In this document: positions 37,372 through 47,962 of the stretch, piece by piece
How the letters are laid out: each line of letters begins with the position of its first letter
Numbering within the stretch: the stretch's first letter is position 1
NCBI RefSeq assembly: GCF_963666255.1
Contig: NZ_OY762656.1
Span: 372,001-436,000, forward strand
DNA length: 64,000 nucleotides
Source: an uncultured Propionivibrio sp.
GTDB lineage: Bacteria; Pseudomonadota; Gammaproteobacteria; Burkholderiales; Rhodocyclaceae
Reading direction: 5' to 3'
Notes under the pieces: generated by a model
Database searches by the model: none
The model's input: only the letters and a program-made list of their open reading frames with translations
What the model was told of the DNA's origin: nothing
Made by a program: the position numbers and the translations under genes

Positions 37372-37378
37372 AGCGCAA

Positions 37379-38839
37379 TCAGTCGGTGCCGCCGACCGTC
37401 AGCCCGTCGATGCGCAGGGTCGGCTGGCCGACGCCGACCGGCACGCTCTGCCCATCTTTGCCGCAGGTGCCGACACCGGGATCGAGCGCGAGATCGTTGC
37501 CGATCATCGACACCTGGTTCATCGCTTCCGGTCCGTTGCCGATCAGCGTCGCCCCCTTGACCGGATAGTTCACCTTGCCGTTCTCGATCATGTAGGCCTC
37601 GGACATCGAGAAAACGAACTTGCCGCTGGTGATATCGACCTGGCCGCCACCAAAATTGACCGCGTAGATACCCTTCTTCACCGACCGGATGATCTCCTCG
37701 ACGCTGCGTTCGCCATTGACCATCGTCGTGTTGGTCATGCGCGGCAAGGGCAGATGCGCAAAGGATTCCCGCCGTGCGTTACCGGTCGTGGCGACGCCCA
37801 TCAGGCGCGCATTGAGACTGTCCTGCATGTAACCGCGCAGGATGCCGTCCTCAATCAACACGGTACGCTGCGTCGGATTGCCCTCATCGTCGATGTTGAG
37901 CGAACCGCGCCGACCGGAAAGCGTGCCGTCATCGACCACCGTCACGCCCTTGGAAGCAACGCGCTGGCCGACCCGTCCGGCAAAGGTCGAACTGCCTTTG
38001 CGGTTGAAATCGCCTTCGAGGCCATGCCCGACCGCCTCGTGCAGCAGGATGCCGGGCCAACCTGAGCCGAGCACGACCGGCATGCGCCCCGCCGGCGCAG
38101 GCCGCGCGTCAAGATTGACCACAGCCTGATGCACCGCCGCCCGCGCATATTCAAGCAGCATGGCGTCGGAAAAATATCCGTAATCGGTCCGTCCGCCGCC
38201 GCCCGCCGAACCCTGTTCGCGCTTGCCGTCGGCGCCTTCGACGATGACGGTGATCGACACGCGCACCAGCGGACGCACATCGGCCGCCAACCGCCCGTCG
38301 CTGCCGGCGACAAGAACGACCTCGTACTCGCCAGCAACATGCGCCATCACCTGCACGACACGCGGATCGGCCGCACGCGCGAACGATTCGAGCCGTTCAA
38401 GCAGGCTGACCTTGGCCGCCGCATCGAGCGAGGCCAGCGGATCGTGTGGCAGATACAGCCCCGGCGAACGGCCTGCCCGCGCCGACAGCGCCTTGATCCG
38501 CCGCCGCTGTCCTGCCGCCGCGATCGCCCGCACCGCTTTTGCCGCGTCGTCGAGCGCCGCCACCCCGATGTCATCGGAATACGCAAAAGCCGTCTTCTCG
38601 CCCGACACGGCACGCACCCCGACCCCCTCGTCAATGCTGAAGCTGCCGGACTTGACGATACCTTCCTCCAGGCTCCAGGCCTCGGACCGGCTGTACTGGA
38701 AATACAGATCGGCATAGTCGACGTCGTTGCGCATGATCGTCGCAAAGACCTTGTTCAGCGCCGGAACGTCGAGGCCGTACGGGGCCAGCAGGGTGTTCTG
38801 GGCCTGCGTCAGCAGGGAAGGGCTATTCTCGCTCATCAT
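37379..38839 (-). CDS. tldD: Metalloprotease TldD
   Basis: TldD and its partner TldE form a zinc protease that matures microcins and degrades CcdA. The 486 residues carry the HExxxH zinc motif as HEAVGH (267-272) in [18 protein letters not shown], plus the C-terminal [19 protein letters not shown]-like region ([12 protein letters not shown]). The start is one of two adjacent ATGs (38839/38836) after GGAAG. It lies 20 bp downstream of the nitrilase-like gene; tldE is not in the window. Confidence 0.96.
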   Translation of the reverse strand: MMSENSPSLLTQAQNTLLAPYGLDVPALNKVFATIMRNDVDYADLYFQYSRSEAWSLEEGIVKSGSFSIDEGVGVRAVSGEKTAFAYSDDIGVAALDDAAKAVRAIAAAGQRRRIKALSARAGRSPGLYLPHDPLASLDAAAKVSLLERLESFARAADPRVVQVMAHVAGEYEVVLVAGSDGRLAADVRPLVRVSITVIVEGADGKREQGSAGGGGRTDYGYFSDAMLLEYARAAVHQAVVNLDARPAPAGRMPVVLGSGWPGILLHEAVGHGLEGDFNRKGSSTFAGRVGQRVASKGVTVVDDGTLSGRRGSLNIDDEGNPTQRTVLIEDGILRGYMQDSLNARLMGVATTGNARRESFAHLPLPRMTNTTMVNGERSVEEIIRSVKKGIYAVNFGGGQVDITSGKFVFSMSEAYMIENGKVNYPVKGATLIGNGPEAMNQVSMIGNDLALDPGVGTCGKDGQSVPVGVGQPTLRIDGLTVGGTD

Positions 38840-38859
38840 TCTTCCATCATAAAAACCGT

Positions 38860-39696
38860 TCACATCACGCGGTGCGTCAACGCCGGCAGGCTTGCCCGCA
38901 CGTCGGCCAGGCGCTCGCCATCGATATCGCCGACAACGACGCCCTCGCCCTTGTCGAGGCGTGCCAGCACGACACCCCACGGATCGATCAACATGCTGTT
39001 GCCATGGGTTTCGCGGCGATTCTCATGCAACCCGCCTTGCGCCACGGCCAGAACATAACACTGATTCTCGATGGCACGGGCGCGCAGCAGGATTTCCCAA
39101 TGTGCCCGGCCGGTCGTCTCGGTAAAGGCCGCCGGAATGACCTGCAAATCAACGACACCGAGCCGACGATACAGTTCCGGGAAGCGCATGTCATAGCAGA
39201 TGCTGAGACCGACGCGGGCGAAGGGCGTCTCGAAGACCACCGGCTCGCTTCCCGGTTCGATCGATGCGCTCTCGTTGTATCGTTCGCCCGCCTTCTCGAA
39301 GCCGAAGAGATGAATCTTGTCGTAACGCGCGGCGCGCCGGCCTTGCGGATCATAGACCAGGCTGCTGTTGAGCACTTTGTCCGGAACGCTCGCCGCCAGC
39401 GGGATCGACCCGCCAACCAGCCAGATCCCGTGCTGCCGCGCGCTTTGCGACAGGAAGGTCTGGATCGGCCCCTCGCCATCGACTTCGCGCACGGCGGCCT
39501 TGTCGCGTTCGCGCAAGCCCATGATCGGAAAATACTCGGGCAGGGCGACAAGCTGGGCGCCCTGCGCCGCCGCTTCGGCAATCAGACGCCCGGCCGTGGC
39601 CAGGTTCTCATCGACACGCGGTGTCGACACCATCTGCACGGCGGCGACGCGGCACTTGCCGGCAGTCAGGGGCGAATCATTTTGCACTGGGTTCAT
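38860..39696 (-). CDS. Nitrilase-superfamily amidase (Nit1-like)
   Basis: A 278-residue carbon-nitrogen hydrolase. The catalytic triad is E54 (ALPEYF), K127 (YDKIHLF) and C167 ([13 protein letters not shown]). The pattern fits the NIT1 branch, whose known members are deaminated-glutathione amidases that repair a transaminase side product. The start MNPVQNDS overlaps the end of yhdP by 20 bp. The order yhdP - nitrilase - tldD suggests one operon. Confidence 0.92.
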   Translation of the reverse strand: MNPVQNDSPLTAGKCRVAAVQMVSTPRVDENLATAGRLIAEAAAQGAQLVALPEYFPIMGLRERDKAAVREVDGEGPIQTFLSQSARQHGIWLVGGSIPLAASVPDKVLNSSLVYDPQGRRAARYDKIHLFGFEKAGERYNESASIEPGSEPVVFETPFARVGLSICYDMRFPELYRRLGVVDLQVIPAAFTETTGRAHWEILLRARAIENQCYVLAVAQGGLHENRRETHGNSMLIDPWGVVLARLDKGEGVVVGDIDGERLADVRASLPALTHRVM

Positions 39697-42600
39697 TGGC
39701 GGCTCCGGAAGGAGAGATCCCCGGCAGACGCGGCACGATGCTGGGAACATGGAGACTCGACTGTTTCTCGACCTTGGGATCGGCCCAGGTACCGGTCACG
39801 AGATAGTCGAAGCCGAACATTTGATTCAAGGGATTCTGCAACACTTTGTGCGCAAGATAGGTGGCCACGCCGACCACCGGATGCACCAGCGCAATACCCA
39901 GCGCGGCGGTACTGCCGATCTCCGGCTGGACATTGACGTTCAGGCGCTGCGTTTCGTGCTTGAGGTCAACCTCGCCACGCATGACGATACGCGCCGCCGT
40001 ACTGTCGATCTGCAGACGGTCAGTGCTCATCACACCACGGCTCACGGCCAGCTTGGCCGTGATCGCGTCGAAAGCCAATCCCTCGCTGAAAATGTCGCGG
40101 AAGTCGAGCGTGATCCGCCGCGGCAGGCTTTGCAGGCTGATCAGGCTGACCAGCTTGCCGGCACCGGGATCGATCTTGAGGAACTGACCCTTGGCCGCGT
40201 CAAGACCGAGTTCGCCGTCGAGCGAATTGTAGTCAAAGGCCACCGGCGATCCTTTCCAGCCGAGCCGCCCTTCCAGCCGGGCCGTCGCCGAGCGGATGGC
40301 GCCCGGGAAGCCCAGCCGCTCAAGCAAGGCGCCGACATCGGTACTATTGACCTTGAAATCGAGTTCGGTCTGGTTCTTGCCTCCTGCCGTCACCCACTGC
40401 CCGCTGCCGGTGAAGACCGCATGCGGGTTGCTCATCTGGATGCGGCCGAGTTTCCACACACCGCCTTCATTGGAGGCCAGCAGTTCAAGTCGGCCGAAGC
40501 GGCGCGTGCCCAACTGGAAGTCCTCGGCGATCACATCGAGCCCGGGCAATTCGCGCACCGGATCATCCGCAACCGTTTCAGGCTCGTCACCCGTCGTCGA
40601 ATCAATGACAAACTGCTTCAGCCGCGCCGTCAGCTTGCCGCGACCGCTACCGTTCCACTGCAGATCGCCGCTGATCTGACGGGCATTGACGCGAAGCCGC
40701 CAGAGCTCGCCGGCAACTTGTGCGCTCAGATCGACATCCCGCAGGCGTCGCCCGGAAAACACGAGATCGGGCGTGCGGATGTTGATCGCGTCAGGAACGA
40801 GCGAGGGGCCGGAGGCAGCGCCGGTACTCTTTGCCCCGCCGCGCAGCGCCGCGCGCCAGGCATCGAGATCGACTTGCGGCAAGGTCACGCCGAGCGCAAC
40901 GCCGCTCTCCGGCAAGACCTGCGTCCGGCCGATGCCGATGCCGCCGCGCTCGACGACGAAACCGTCGGACTGCTTGCGGCGGACCAACTGCAGGGAAAGA
41001 CTTTGCCCGAGAGAGGCCGACAACTGGTCTCGTACGACTCCGTCATCACGTGACGGACGTTGCCCACGCCGGACCGGTGGCGTCGGCAGCAAGCGCTTTT
41101 CGAAATGGAAGGGCAAGTTTTCCGAGGCCGTCTTGGCGAACGGCGCCGGCAGCGTCGACGCCAGGCCGGCCAGATTCGAGTCGATGATGAGATCGGCATT
41201 GCGCTTGTTGATATGCACTTCGCCGCGGTAATTCGTCGCCCCCGACAGGCGCGACAGCAAAGCCATATCGCCCTGCTTGCGCAAGGCTTCGATGTTGACC
41301 GTCCCTTGCGCCGTAATCACGACCCGGCCATCGCGTTGCAGTCCGCCACGGATTTTCAGCGGACCGCCGAAAAGATTGGCATTGATTTCGGGAATCCTGA
41401 GGTCGCTGCCGGAAAACTGCACGCTGCCATTGACCTGGCGCAAAGGCGGCAACGCCGTGTCGACGGTTACCTCATTATTCTGGAAGCGATACGCGCCGTC
41501 GATCTTCGCCTCGCTGAGTTTCTTCTCGTCGAGCGGAATTTTCAGCGACAAATCGAGATGGCCGTTGCCGACTGCCTGCATGGTGTCCGTAAAGCGGTCG
41601 ATGCGTTCGGCAACCGGGCTCTGATCGATGAATTTCAGGAATTCGCTGGTTGCGCCATCGGCCTGTCCCTTGACCAGGATGACCGGATCCAGCGCGTCAA
41701 GATCCGGGATCTCGGCGCGCGTCCGGCTCACCTTGGCGCCGAGAATACTGCCGCTCTGCGCATCGACCACCATGCCCTTGCCCTCAAAGCGCAGATTGCC
41801 ATGGATGCCACTGAGCTTTGGCCAACCATCGCCGTAGTCAAGATCGACATCCTCGGCCTTGACCGTCACCAGGAAAATTCCTTTGCTCTTGTCGACAAAC
41901 GGGAAATCCTCGAGATTGCCTTTCAGCATCAGTTTGGCCTCGCTCGCCCGACCCGAAAGCAGCGAGTCGCGCAACCAGTTCCGCGTCGCATCGCCGACGA
42001 CACGCGGCATGTAGCGCCAGACGGCGCGGGCATCGGCGCGCGTCAAGGCCGCGGTCAGGTCGATCGTCCCCGGACCTTCGCCGCTATTGCGGTAACGCCC
42101 CTGCGCCGTCCCGGCGGCATCGGGGCCGGCGAACTCGATGCGCGTCAGATCGGCTTCGAGTCCGGTCTTGTTGATTTTCCATTGGGCACGGACATTGAGC
42201 GCATCGAAATCGATATGCGACGACGGGAAGACGGTCGGCAGGTCAATGCTCGACCGTTCCGACTGGATCGTCACATTGCCGCCCGTCTCGCTCGCATCGA
42301 GCGCGCCCGAGACGCCCGCAAACCCGGGGAAATACCCGTTGGCCTTGAGGCCCATGCCATCGAAGCGCGCTTTCAGCGAATAGGTCTGCAGCCGTTCGGC
42401 ATTGCCACGCCAGCGCACGCTGAGGTCGGCAACCCGCCCGTTGGGGGCATAGTCGGCCAGGAGAGCCCGTGTCTGCGCGTCGAGCGGCATGCGCTCGGCA
42501 AGGCGCCCGAGCGCCGTCAGGTCGAGCCGGCTGGCACTCGCCTTGCCCGTTCCAAGGCCGCCTTCGGCCGCCATTTGCCAATCAACGGAAAAATCGGTCG

Positions 42601-43675
42601 GTTCGACACGAATCGGTTCCTGCGCCTGCTTTCCGCCGGACTCCGGCCGCGTCTCCAACGCGACCTGGCGCCCCTTGACCGAGACGGTGTCCTCGTCGAG
42701 CCGCACGGAAATCCGTCCCGACAGACTCGCCAGATCGAGCGACGGCAGGTTCTGCGCGAGACGCATGCTGGCGTTCTGCAAAGCGAGGTCGGCAGTCAGT
42801 TCGCGCACAGCGCCATCGTCGACGCCAAGCCAGGCACGCAAGGCACCGCGTCCATGCGGCAACGCAAACGGATAATCGACCCACTGCCGCCACACCGCCA
42901 GATCGATATCGTCGATCTGCGCGAACATGGTGCCCGTCCAGTCTTCCCGATCATCGAGATCGCTGCCACGCAGATCACCGCGCACATCGATCGGCGAAGC
43001 CAGTTCGGCCGGCGGACGCGCGGTCAGGCCGAAGCGATGACTGCGTCCAAAATTGTCGAGCGCGAAATTGAGCGCCTCCAGACGCAGGGGCGGTGCCTGC
43101 CGCAGCGCATCCTCCCAAACCAGCGTCGCGTTATCGATCCGGATCTTGCGCAAGCCGAGAATCCAGTCCGAGACATCGGCACCGTCGCCGCCCGTGCTCA
43201 ACGGAATACCGGCAACGAAAAGCTGACCGCTCGCATCGCGACGCAGGTTGAGCGTCGGAGAATCGATGCGAAGCAGGCGCAGGCGAACCTTGCCCCGTGG
43301 CACCGACCACCACGAGAGAATCGCCTCGACGCGCGAGAACGCCAGCGCCGGACGGCCCGCGGCATCCTTCACCTGAACGTCGAACAGGCTCAAATCGGGA
43401 TTGATGCCGGACCAACTCGCCTCGATGCGTCCGATGCTGACCGACTGCCCGAGCCCCTGGCTCACCAGGTCTTCGATCACCGGCCGGTGCCGCTCGATAT
43501 CGGGCAGGATGCTGTAGCGCAGGGCCAGCACCGCCACGACGAAAGCGAAATACAGGGCGCCCAGCCCCCAGGCGATGGCCTTGACCAGCCGGCGAACCCA
43601 CGGGCGTGACAGCAACGAGCGCATGCACGACAAGGGCCGGCCCGACGCCGTTTGCGTCAGATCGGACACGGTCAT
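39677..43675 (-). CDS. yhdP: YhdP-family AsmA-like envelope protein
   Basis: A 1332-residue member of the TIGR02099/YhdP family, which with TamB and YdbH carries phospholipids between inner and outer membranes. One N-terminal transmembrane helix (ALYFAFVVAVLALRYSILP, about 40-60) is followed by a very long periplasmic region of repeated beta units, and the AsmA-like C-terminal domain begins near LDFKVNSTDVGALLERLG. The ATG at 43675 is the best start; 43624 is possible. It diverges from glnE, as in other betaproteobacteria. Confidence 0.92.
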   Translation of the reverse strand: MTVSDLTQTASGRPLSCMRSLLSRPWVRRLVKAIAWGLGALYFAFVVAVLALRYSILPDIERHRPVIEDLVSQGLGQSVSIGRIEASWSGINPDLSLFDVQVKDAAGRPALAFSRVEAILSWWSVPRGKVRLRLLRIDSPTLNLRRDASGQLFVAGIPLSTGGDGADVSDWILGLRKIRIDNATLVWEDALRQAPPLRLEALNFALDNFGRSHRFGLTARPPAELASPIDVRGDLRGSDLDDREDWTGTMFAQIDDIDLAVWRQWVDYPFALPHGRGALRAWLGVDDGAVRELTADLALQNASMRLAQNLPSLDLASLSGRISVRLDEDTVSVKGRQVALETRPESGGKQAQEPIRVEPTDFSVDWQMAAEGGLGTGKASASRLDLTALGRLAERMPLDAQTRALLADYAPNGRVADLSVRWRGNAERLQTYSLKARFDGMGLKANGYFPGFAGVSGALDASETGGNVTIQSERSSIDLPTVFPSSHIDFDALNVRAQWKINKTGLEADLTRIEFAGPDAAGTAQGRYRNSGEGPGTIDLTAALTRADARAVWRYMPRVVGDATRNWLRDSLLSGRASEAKLMLKGNLEDFPFVDKSKGIFLVTVKAEDVDLDYGDGWPKLSGIHGNLRFEGKGMVVDAQSGSILGAKVSRTRAEIPDLDALDPVILVKGQADGATSEFLKFIDQSPVAERIDRFTDTMQAVGNGHLDLSLKIPLDEKKLSEAKIDGAYRFQNNEVTVDTALPPLRQVNGSVQFSGSDLRIPEINANLFGGPLKIRGGLQRDGRVVITAQGTVNIEALRKQGDMALLSRLSGATNYRGEVHINKRNADLIIDSNLAGLASTLPAPFAKTASENLPFHFEKRLLPTPPVRRGQRPSRDDGVVRDQLSASLGQSLSLQLVRRKQSDGFVVERGGIGIGRTQVLPESGVALGVTLPQVDLDAWRAALRGGAKSTGAASGPSLVPDAINIRTPDLVFSGRRLRDVDLSAQVAGELWRLRVNARQISGDLQWNGSGRGKLTARLKQFVIDSTTGDEPETVADDPVRELPGLDVIAEDFQLGTRRFGRLELLASNEGGVWKLGRIQMSNPHAVFTGSGQWVTAGGKNQTELDFKVNSTDVGALLERLGFPGAIRSATARLEGRLGWKGSPVAFDYNSLDGELGLDAAKGQFLKIDPGAGKLVSLISLQSLPRRITLDFRDIFSEGLAFDAITAKLAVSRGVMSTDRLQIDSTAARIVMRGEVDLKHETQRLNVNVQPEIGSTAALGIALVHPVVGVATYLAHKVLQNPLNQMFGFDYLVTGTWADPKVEKQSSLHVPSIVPRLPGISPSGAANEPSAK

Positions 43676-43823
43676 GCCTTCACTGCCACCAAGAGGCTTT
43701 GCCAATTATCGTCAAGCGTCACTAGAATGTCGCAAAAATAAACTCATCCAGGACGCCATTGTAACGGCTTTGTCCGCCCTCGCCACGCACGCCAGGAAAA
43801 CGGCCTACCGACCGCCCCGCCCC

Positions 43824-46562
43824 ATGACCGATTCGACCCCCCCCGCTTTCCCGCCCGAATGGCAACCTGCTGTCGCGCACAGTTTCTATCTCCGCCAGCT
43901 ACTCGACACCCGACCCGAAGTCGTCAGCTGGCTGCTTGAACACTGGCAGGCGCCGGTCGATGCGACGACCATGCTCGCGTTTCTCGACGCGACACCGCCG
44001 ACCGACGAAGAGCAGATGAAGCGCGCCCTGCGCCAATTGCGCCAGCGGGTCATGGCGGCGCTGATCGTGCGCGACCTCGGCGGCCACGCCTCGCTCGCCG
44101 AAGTCGTCGAGACGATGACGCAACTGGCCGACATCACGACCAATGCGGCACTCGACTTCCTGCACCGCCAACTCGTCGTCACTTTCGGCGAGCCACTCGA
44201 CAAACAAGGACAAGCCCAGCGATTGCTGGTCATCGGCATGGGCAAACTCGGCGGACGCGAACTCAACGTCTCGTCCGACGTCGATTACATCTTCATCTAT
44301 CCCGAAGACGGCGAAACGGCCGGACCCGCCGGTGGCGGACGGCACATCGAGGTCTACGACTTCTTCAACCGCCTCGGCAAACGGCTGATCGCGACGATCG
44401 ACGACATCACCGGCGACGGACAGGTCTTCCGCGTCGACATGCGCCTGCGTCCGAACGGCGATTCGGGACCGCTCGTCTGCTCTCTCATCTCGCTGGAAAA
44501 CTACCTGATCACCCAGGGCCGCGAATGGGAGCGCTACGCCTGGATCAAGGCGCGGGTCATGAACGCCGGCGACAACCTCCAGCCGGCCTGGGTCGCCGCG
44601 CTCGACAAGATCGCCCGCCCCTTCATCTTCCGCAAGTACCTCGACTTCGGCGCGATCAACGCCATGCGTGACCTGCATGCCCAGATCCGTCGCGAAGTCG
44701 CGCGCAAGGACAAGATCGACCATATCAAGCTCGGCCCGGGCGGCATCCGCGAGATCGAATTCATCGCGCAGGTCTTCCAGCTGATTCGCGGCGGCCGGGA
44801 AGGCAGCCTGCAGGTGCGTCCGACGCTCAAGGTCCTGGCCCAACTGGTCCAGCGGCAGCTGATCCCGGCCGACCACGCACAGGAACTGACTGAGGCCTAC
44901 CACTTCCTGCGCACGCTTGAACACCGGCTGCAATACGTCAATGATGCGCAGACGCACATGTTGCCGACCGGCGCCGCCGAACGGCAGCAAATCGCCGTTT
45001 CGATGAAATTTGCCGACTGGCCTGCCTTCACCACCGTGCTCGAAGGACACCGGCAGCGCGTCGCCCGGCATTTCGAGGCGATCTTCTCCGATCCCGAAGA
45101 AGGCGTGCATGCACTCACCGGATTGTGGCTCGAACAGATCGACGGCGACGACGCGCTCGAAGCAGTGTCCGAACTCGGCTTTCGGCAGGCACGCGCCATG
45201 CTCGAACGCCTGCAGTCCTTCCGGCAAAGCGCCAAATATCAGCAACTGCCGGCGCAGAACCGCGAGCGCCTCGACATGCTCGGTCCGCGCCTGATCGAGG
45301 CCGCCGCCGCGACCAAAACGCCCGACGCCACCTGGCAACGCGGACTGGCTTTCCTTGAAACCGTAAGCCGTCGCGGCGCCTATCTCGCCCTGATGCAGCA
45401 GTACCCGCAGGCGCTCGGCAAACTCGCCGAGATCGTCGGCAGTTCAGCTTGGGCCGCCACCTACCTGACTCGCCATCCGATCCTGCTCGACGAAGTCCTC
45501 GACCCGCGTCTCTACGACATCGCCACAGATGCGACCGGGTTCCGTGACGGCATGCGCCAACGACTCTCCGAAGTCGTCGGCGACACCGAGCGCGAGATGG
45601 ACATCATGCGCGAGGAGCACCATGCGCAGGTCTTCCGCCTGCTGGCGCAGGACATCGCCGGCCTGCAAACGCTGGAACGGCTGGCCGACCATCTCACCGA
45701 ACTCGCCGACATCGTCGTCCAGACGACGCTCGACCTTTGCTGGGAACGCCTGCGCCAACGCCATCCGCAGCCGGACTGCGCACCAAAATTCGCGGTCATC
45801 GCCTACGGCAAGCTCGGCGGCAAGGAACTCGGCTACGGCTCCGACCTCGACCTCGTGCTGCTGCACGACGATCCCGAATCCAGCGCCGGTGAACTGTATG
45901 CGCGACTCGGCCAGCGCATGAGCTCCTGGATGTCGAGCCAGACCTCGGCCGGCCAGTTGTTCGACGTCGACTACCGCCTGCGTCCAAATGGCGACGCCGG
46001 CATGCTGGTCAATTCGATCGACGCCTTCCGCAGCTATCTTATGGAAAAGGCCTGGGTATTCGAGCATCAGGCACTGACGCGGGCACGCTTCTGCGCCGGC
46101 GATCCGGCGCTCGGCGCGCGCTTCGAAGCACTGCGCATCGAGATCCTGCGCCAACCGCGCGATCTCGCCAAACTGCGCGAAGACGTCCTCGCCATGCGCC
46201 AGCGCATGCTCGACGCACACGGCTCGAAAAGTCAGGACGTCTTCGACATCAAGCAGGACCCGGGCGGACTCATTGATGTCGAATTCATCATCCAGTATCT
46301 GGTCCTCGGCTACGCCCACGCGCATGAGCGCCTCTGCGGCAACCTCGGCAATATCGCGCTGCTCGGCATCGCCGCCGATCTTGAGTTGATCCCGCACGAA
46401 CTCGCCTGGCCGGTACGTGACATTTACCGCGAGTACCGCCGCACGCAGCACGCTTTCCGACTCGACGGCATCAGCGGCAGCAAGGTTGACCGCGATGCAT
46501 TCACCCGCCAGATCGAAACCGTCCGGGCCTTGTGGTCCGCCGTTTTCGAGGCCAACGATTAA
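43824..46562 (+). CDS. glnE: Glutamine synthetase adenylyltransferase/deadenylase
   Basis: GlnE adenylylates glutamine synthetase when nitrogen is plentiful and removes AMP when it is scarce, under PII control. The 912 residues contain two nucleotidyltransferase domains: GMGKLGGRELNVSSDVDYIF (about 138-157) and AYGKLGGKELGYGSDLDLVL (about 658-677), with the RPNGD motifs RLRPNGDSGPLV and RLRPNGDAGMLV after each. The length is near that of E. coli (946). MTDSTPPAFP was chosen as the start; no strong ribosome site is seen. Confidence 0.97.
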   Translation: MTDSTPPAFPPEWQPAVAHSFYLRQLLDTRPEVVSWLLEHWQAPVDATTMLAFLDATPPTDEEQMKRALRQLRQRVMAALIVRDLGGHASLAEVVETMTQLADITTNAALDFLHRQLVVTFGEPLDKQGQAQRLLVIGMGKLGGRELNVSSDVDYIFIYPEDGETAGPAGGGRHIEVYDFFNRLGKRLIATIDDITGDGQVFRVDMRLRPNGDSGPLVCSLISLENYLITQGREWERYAWIKARVMNAGDNLQPAWVAALDKIARPFIFRKYLDFGAINAMRDLHAQIRREVARKDKIDHIKLGPGGIREIEFIAQVFQLIRGGREGSLQVRPTLKVLAQLVQRQLIPADHAQELTEAYHFLRTLEHRLQYVNDAQTHMLPTGAAERQQIAVSMKFADWPAFTTVLEGHRQRVARHFEAIFSDPEEGVHALTGLWLEQIDGDDALEAVSELGFRQARAMLERLQSFRQSAKYQQLPAQNRERLDMLGPRLIEAAAATKTPDATWQRGLAFLETVSRRGAYLALMQQYPQALGKLAEIVGSSAWAATYLTRHPILLDEVLDPRLYDIATDATGFRDGMRQRLSEVVGDTEREMDIMREEHHAQVFRLLAQDIAGLQTLERLADHLTELADIVVQTTLDLCWERLRQRHPQPDCAPKFAVIAYGKLGGKELGYGSDLDLVLLHDDPESSAGELYARLGQRMSSWMSSQTSAGQLFDVDYRLRPNGDAGMLVNSIDAFRSYLMEKAWVFEHQALTRARFCAGDPALGARFEALRIEILRQPRDLAKLREDVLAMRQRMLDAHGSKSQDVFDIKQDPGGLIDVEFIIQYLVLGYAHAHERLCGNLGNIALLGIAADLELIPHELAWPVRDIYREYRRTQHAFRLDGISGSKVDRDAFTRQIETVRALWSAVFEAND

Positions 46563-46582
46563 TTTCGCCCAAAGGACCTACG

Positions 46583-47458
46583 ATGAACACCGCCCAATCC
46601 GGAATCCTCGCCGCACTGCCGACGCACGCACGCTACCTTTCCTTTTCGCTGAACGACCCCGGCCAGGCCGGCACCTGCCTCACCGCGCTGCGCGAGACCA
46701 TTGACGGCGAGAACACTGTCATCGGCATCGGTCCTTCGCTGGCAGCCGCGCTGGGTGCCACCATTCCCGGACTCAAGCCCTGCCCGTCGACAACGGCGCC
46801 GGGCCTGTCCCTCGAACTCCCGCCTGACGCCCTCTGGCTCTGGCTGCGCGGGGACGACCGCGGCGAACTCCTGCACCGCGCACGGCGGCTCGTCAGCATC
46901 GCAAAGCCAGCCTTCACGCTACGCGAGGTCGTCGACGCTTTCAAACACCGCGAGGGCCGGGACCTGTCCGGCTACGAGGACGGCACCGAGAATCCGGAAG
47001 GCGAGGCGGCGGATGCTGCCGCCCTCGCCAACACCGGCGCGCTCGCCGGATCGAGCTTCGTCGCGACACAACGCTGGCAGCACGACTTCGGCCGTTTCGA
47101 CGCGATGGCATCCGATGCTCAGGACAACGCCATCGGCCGTCGCCAATCCGACAACGAGGAACTTGACGACGCCCCCGAATCGGCCCACGTCAAACGCACC
47201 GCCCAGGAAAGCTTCGCCCCCGAGGCCTTTGTCCTGCGCCGCTCGATGCCTTGGGCCGAAGGCATGGCCGGCGGGCTCATGTTCGTGGCATTCGGCCGTT
47301 CGTTCGACGCCTTCGAAGCGCAGCTCAAGCGCATGACCGGCGGCGAGGACGGCATCGTCGACGCCCTCTTCGGGTTCACCCGGCCGGTCTCTGCCGCCTA
47401 CTTCTGGTGTCCGGCCCTGCGCGACGGACGCGTCGACCTCGGGCCGCTCGGCCTCTGA
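46583..47458 (+). CDS. Dyp-type peroxidase
   Basis: A 291-residue dye-decolourising heme peroxidase. The diagnostic GxxDG motif appears as GYEDGTENP (130-138; commonly GFKDGTxNP), whose aspartate is the distal acid. FVATQRWQHDFGRF and SAHVKRTAQESF supply the usual distal arginine and proximal histidine regions. There is no Tat or Sec signal, so it is cytoplasmic unless packed in an encapsulin; no encapsulin gene is adjacent. It follows glnE by 20 bp. Confidence 0.92.
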   Translation: MNTAQSGILAALPTHARYLSFSLNDPGQAGTCLTALRETIDGENTVIGIGPSLAAALGATIPGLKPCPSTTAPGLSLELPPDALWLWLRGDDRGELLHRARRLVSIAKPAFTLREVVDAFKHREGRDLSGYEDGTENPEGEAADAAALANTGALAGSSFVATQRWQHDFGRFDAMASDAQDNAIGRRQSDNEELDDAPESAHVKRTAQESFAPEAFVLRRSMPWAEGMAGGLMFVAFGRSFDAFEAQLKRMTGGEDGIVDALFGFTRPVSAAYFWCPALRDGRVDLGPLGL

Positions 47459-47464
47459 AAAGAC

Positions 47465-47490
47465 AAAGGGCGGTCACCCGCCCTTTTTTT
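47465..47490 (+). terminator. Bidirectional terminator between the Dyp peroxidase gene and mscL
   Basis: AAAGGGCGG (47465-47473) pairs with CCGCCCTTT (47478-47486) around TCAC, followed by a T-run to 47490. The opposite strand continues TTTGTCTTTT, so it serves both convergent genes. Confidence 0.9.
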
Positions 47491-47493
47491 CGC

Positions 47494-47919
47494 CTACTTC
47501 TTCAAGCTGTCACGGATTTCCCGCAACAGCAGCACTTCTTCGGGCGTCGGCGCCGGCGGCGCTGGCGGTTCGGCCCGCTTCAGGCGAATCAGCTGCTTGA
47601 CCATGACGAAGATGATAAAGGCAAGGATGATGAAATTGACGAGGATGGTGATGAAACTGCCATAGGCAAATACCGGCACCTGAGCCTTGCGCAAGGCATC
47701 GAGCGTCATTGCGGTCCCCGGCGGCACGTTGCCAAGCACCAGGAACATGCCCGAAAAATCGAGCTTGCCGCCCATGATCCAGGCGATGATCGGCATGATC
47801 AGGTCGCCGACGACCGAATCGACGATCTTGCCGAACGCGCCACCGACGATCACACCGACCGCCAGATCGACGACATTGCCCCGCATGGCAAAGGCTTTGA
47901 ACTCCTGTAACAGCGTCAT
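47494..47919 (-). CDS. mscL: Large-conductance mechanosensitive channel
   Basis: MscL opens under membrane tension to release solutes in osmotic down-shock. The 141 residues start [31 protein letters not shown] (N-terminal helix and TM1), followed by [13 protein letters not shown], a periplasmic loop, TM2 (about 78-103) and a cytoplasmic helix. The length is normal. It is a single gene with its own terminator. Confidence 0.98.
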   Translation of the reverse strand: MTLLQEFKAFAMRGNVVDLAVGVIVGGAFGKIVDSVVGDLIMPIIAWIMGGKLDFSGMFLVLGNVPPGTAMTLDALRKAQVPVFAYGSFITILVNFIILAFIIFVMVKQLIRLKRAEPPAPPAPTPEEVLLLREIRDSLKK

Positions 47920-47962
47920 GACACTCTCCTAGATCAGCGACAAAAACGAATTCCCCGAACGA

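Noticed and set aside
41060-43609. 849-codon open frame on the plus strand opposite yhdP
   Set aside because: Shadow of yhdP; the product has no recognisable domain and no ribosome site.
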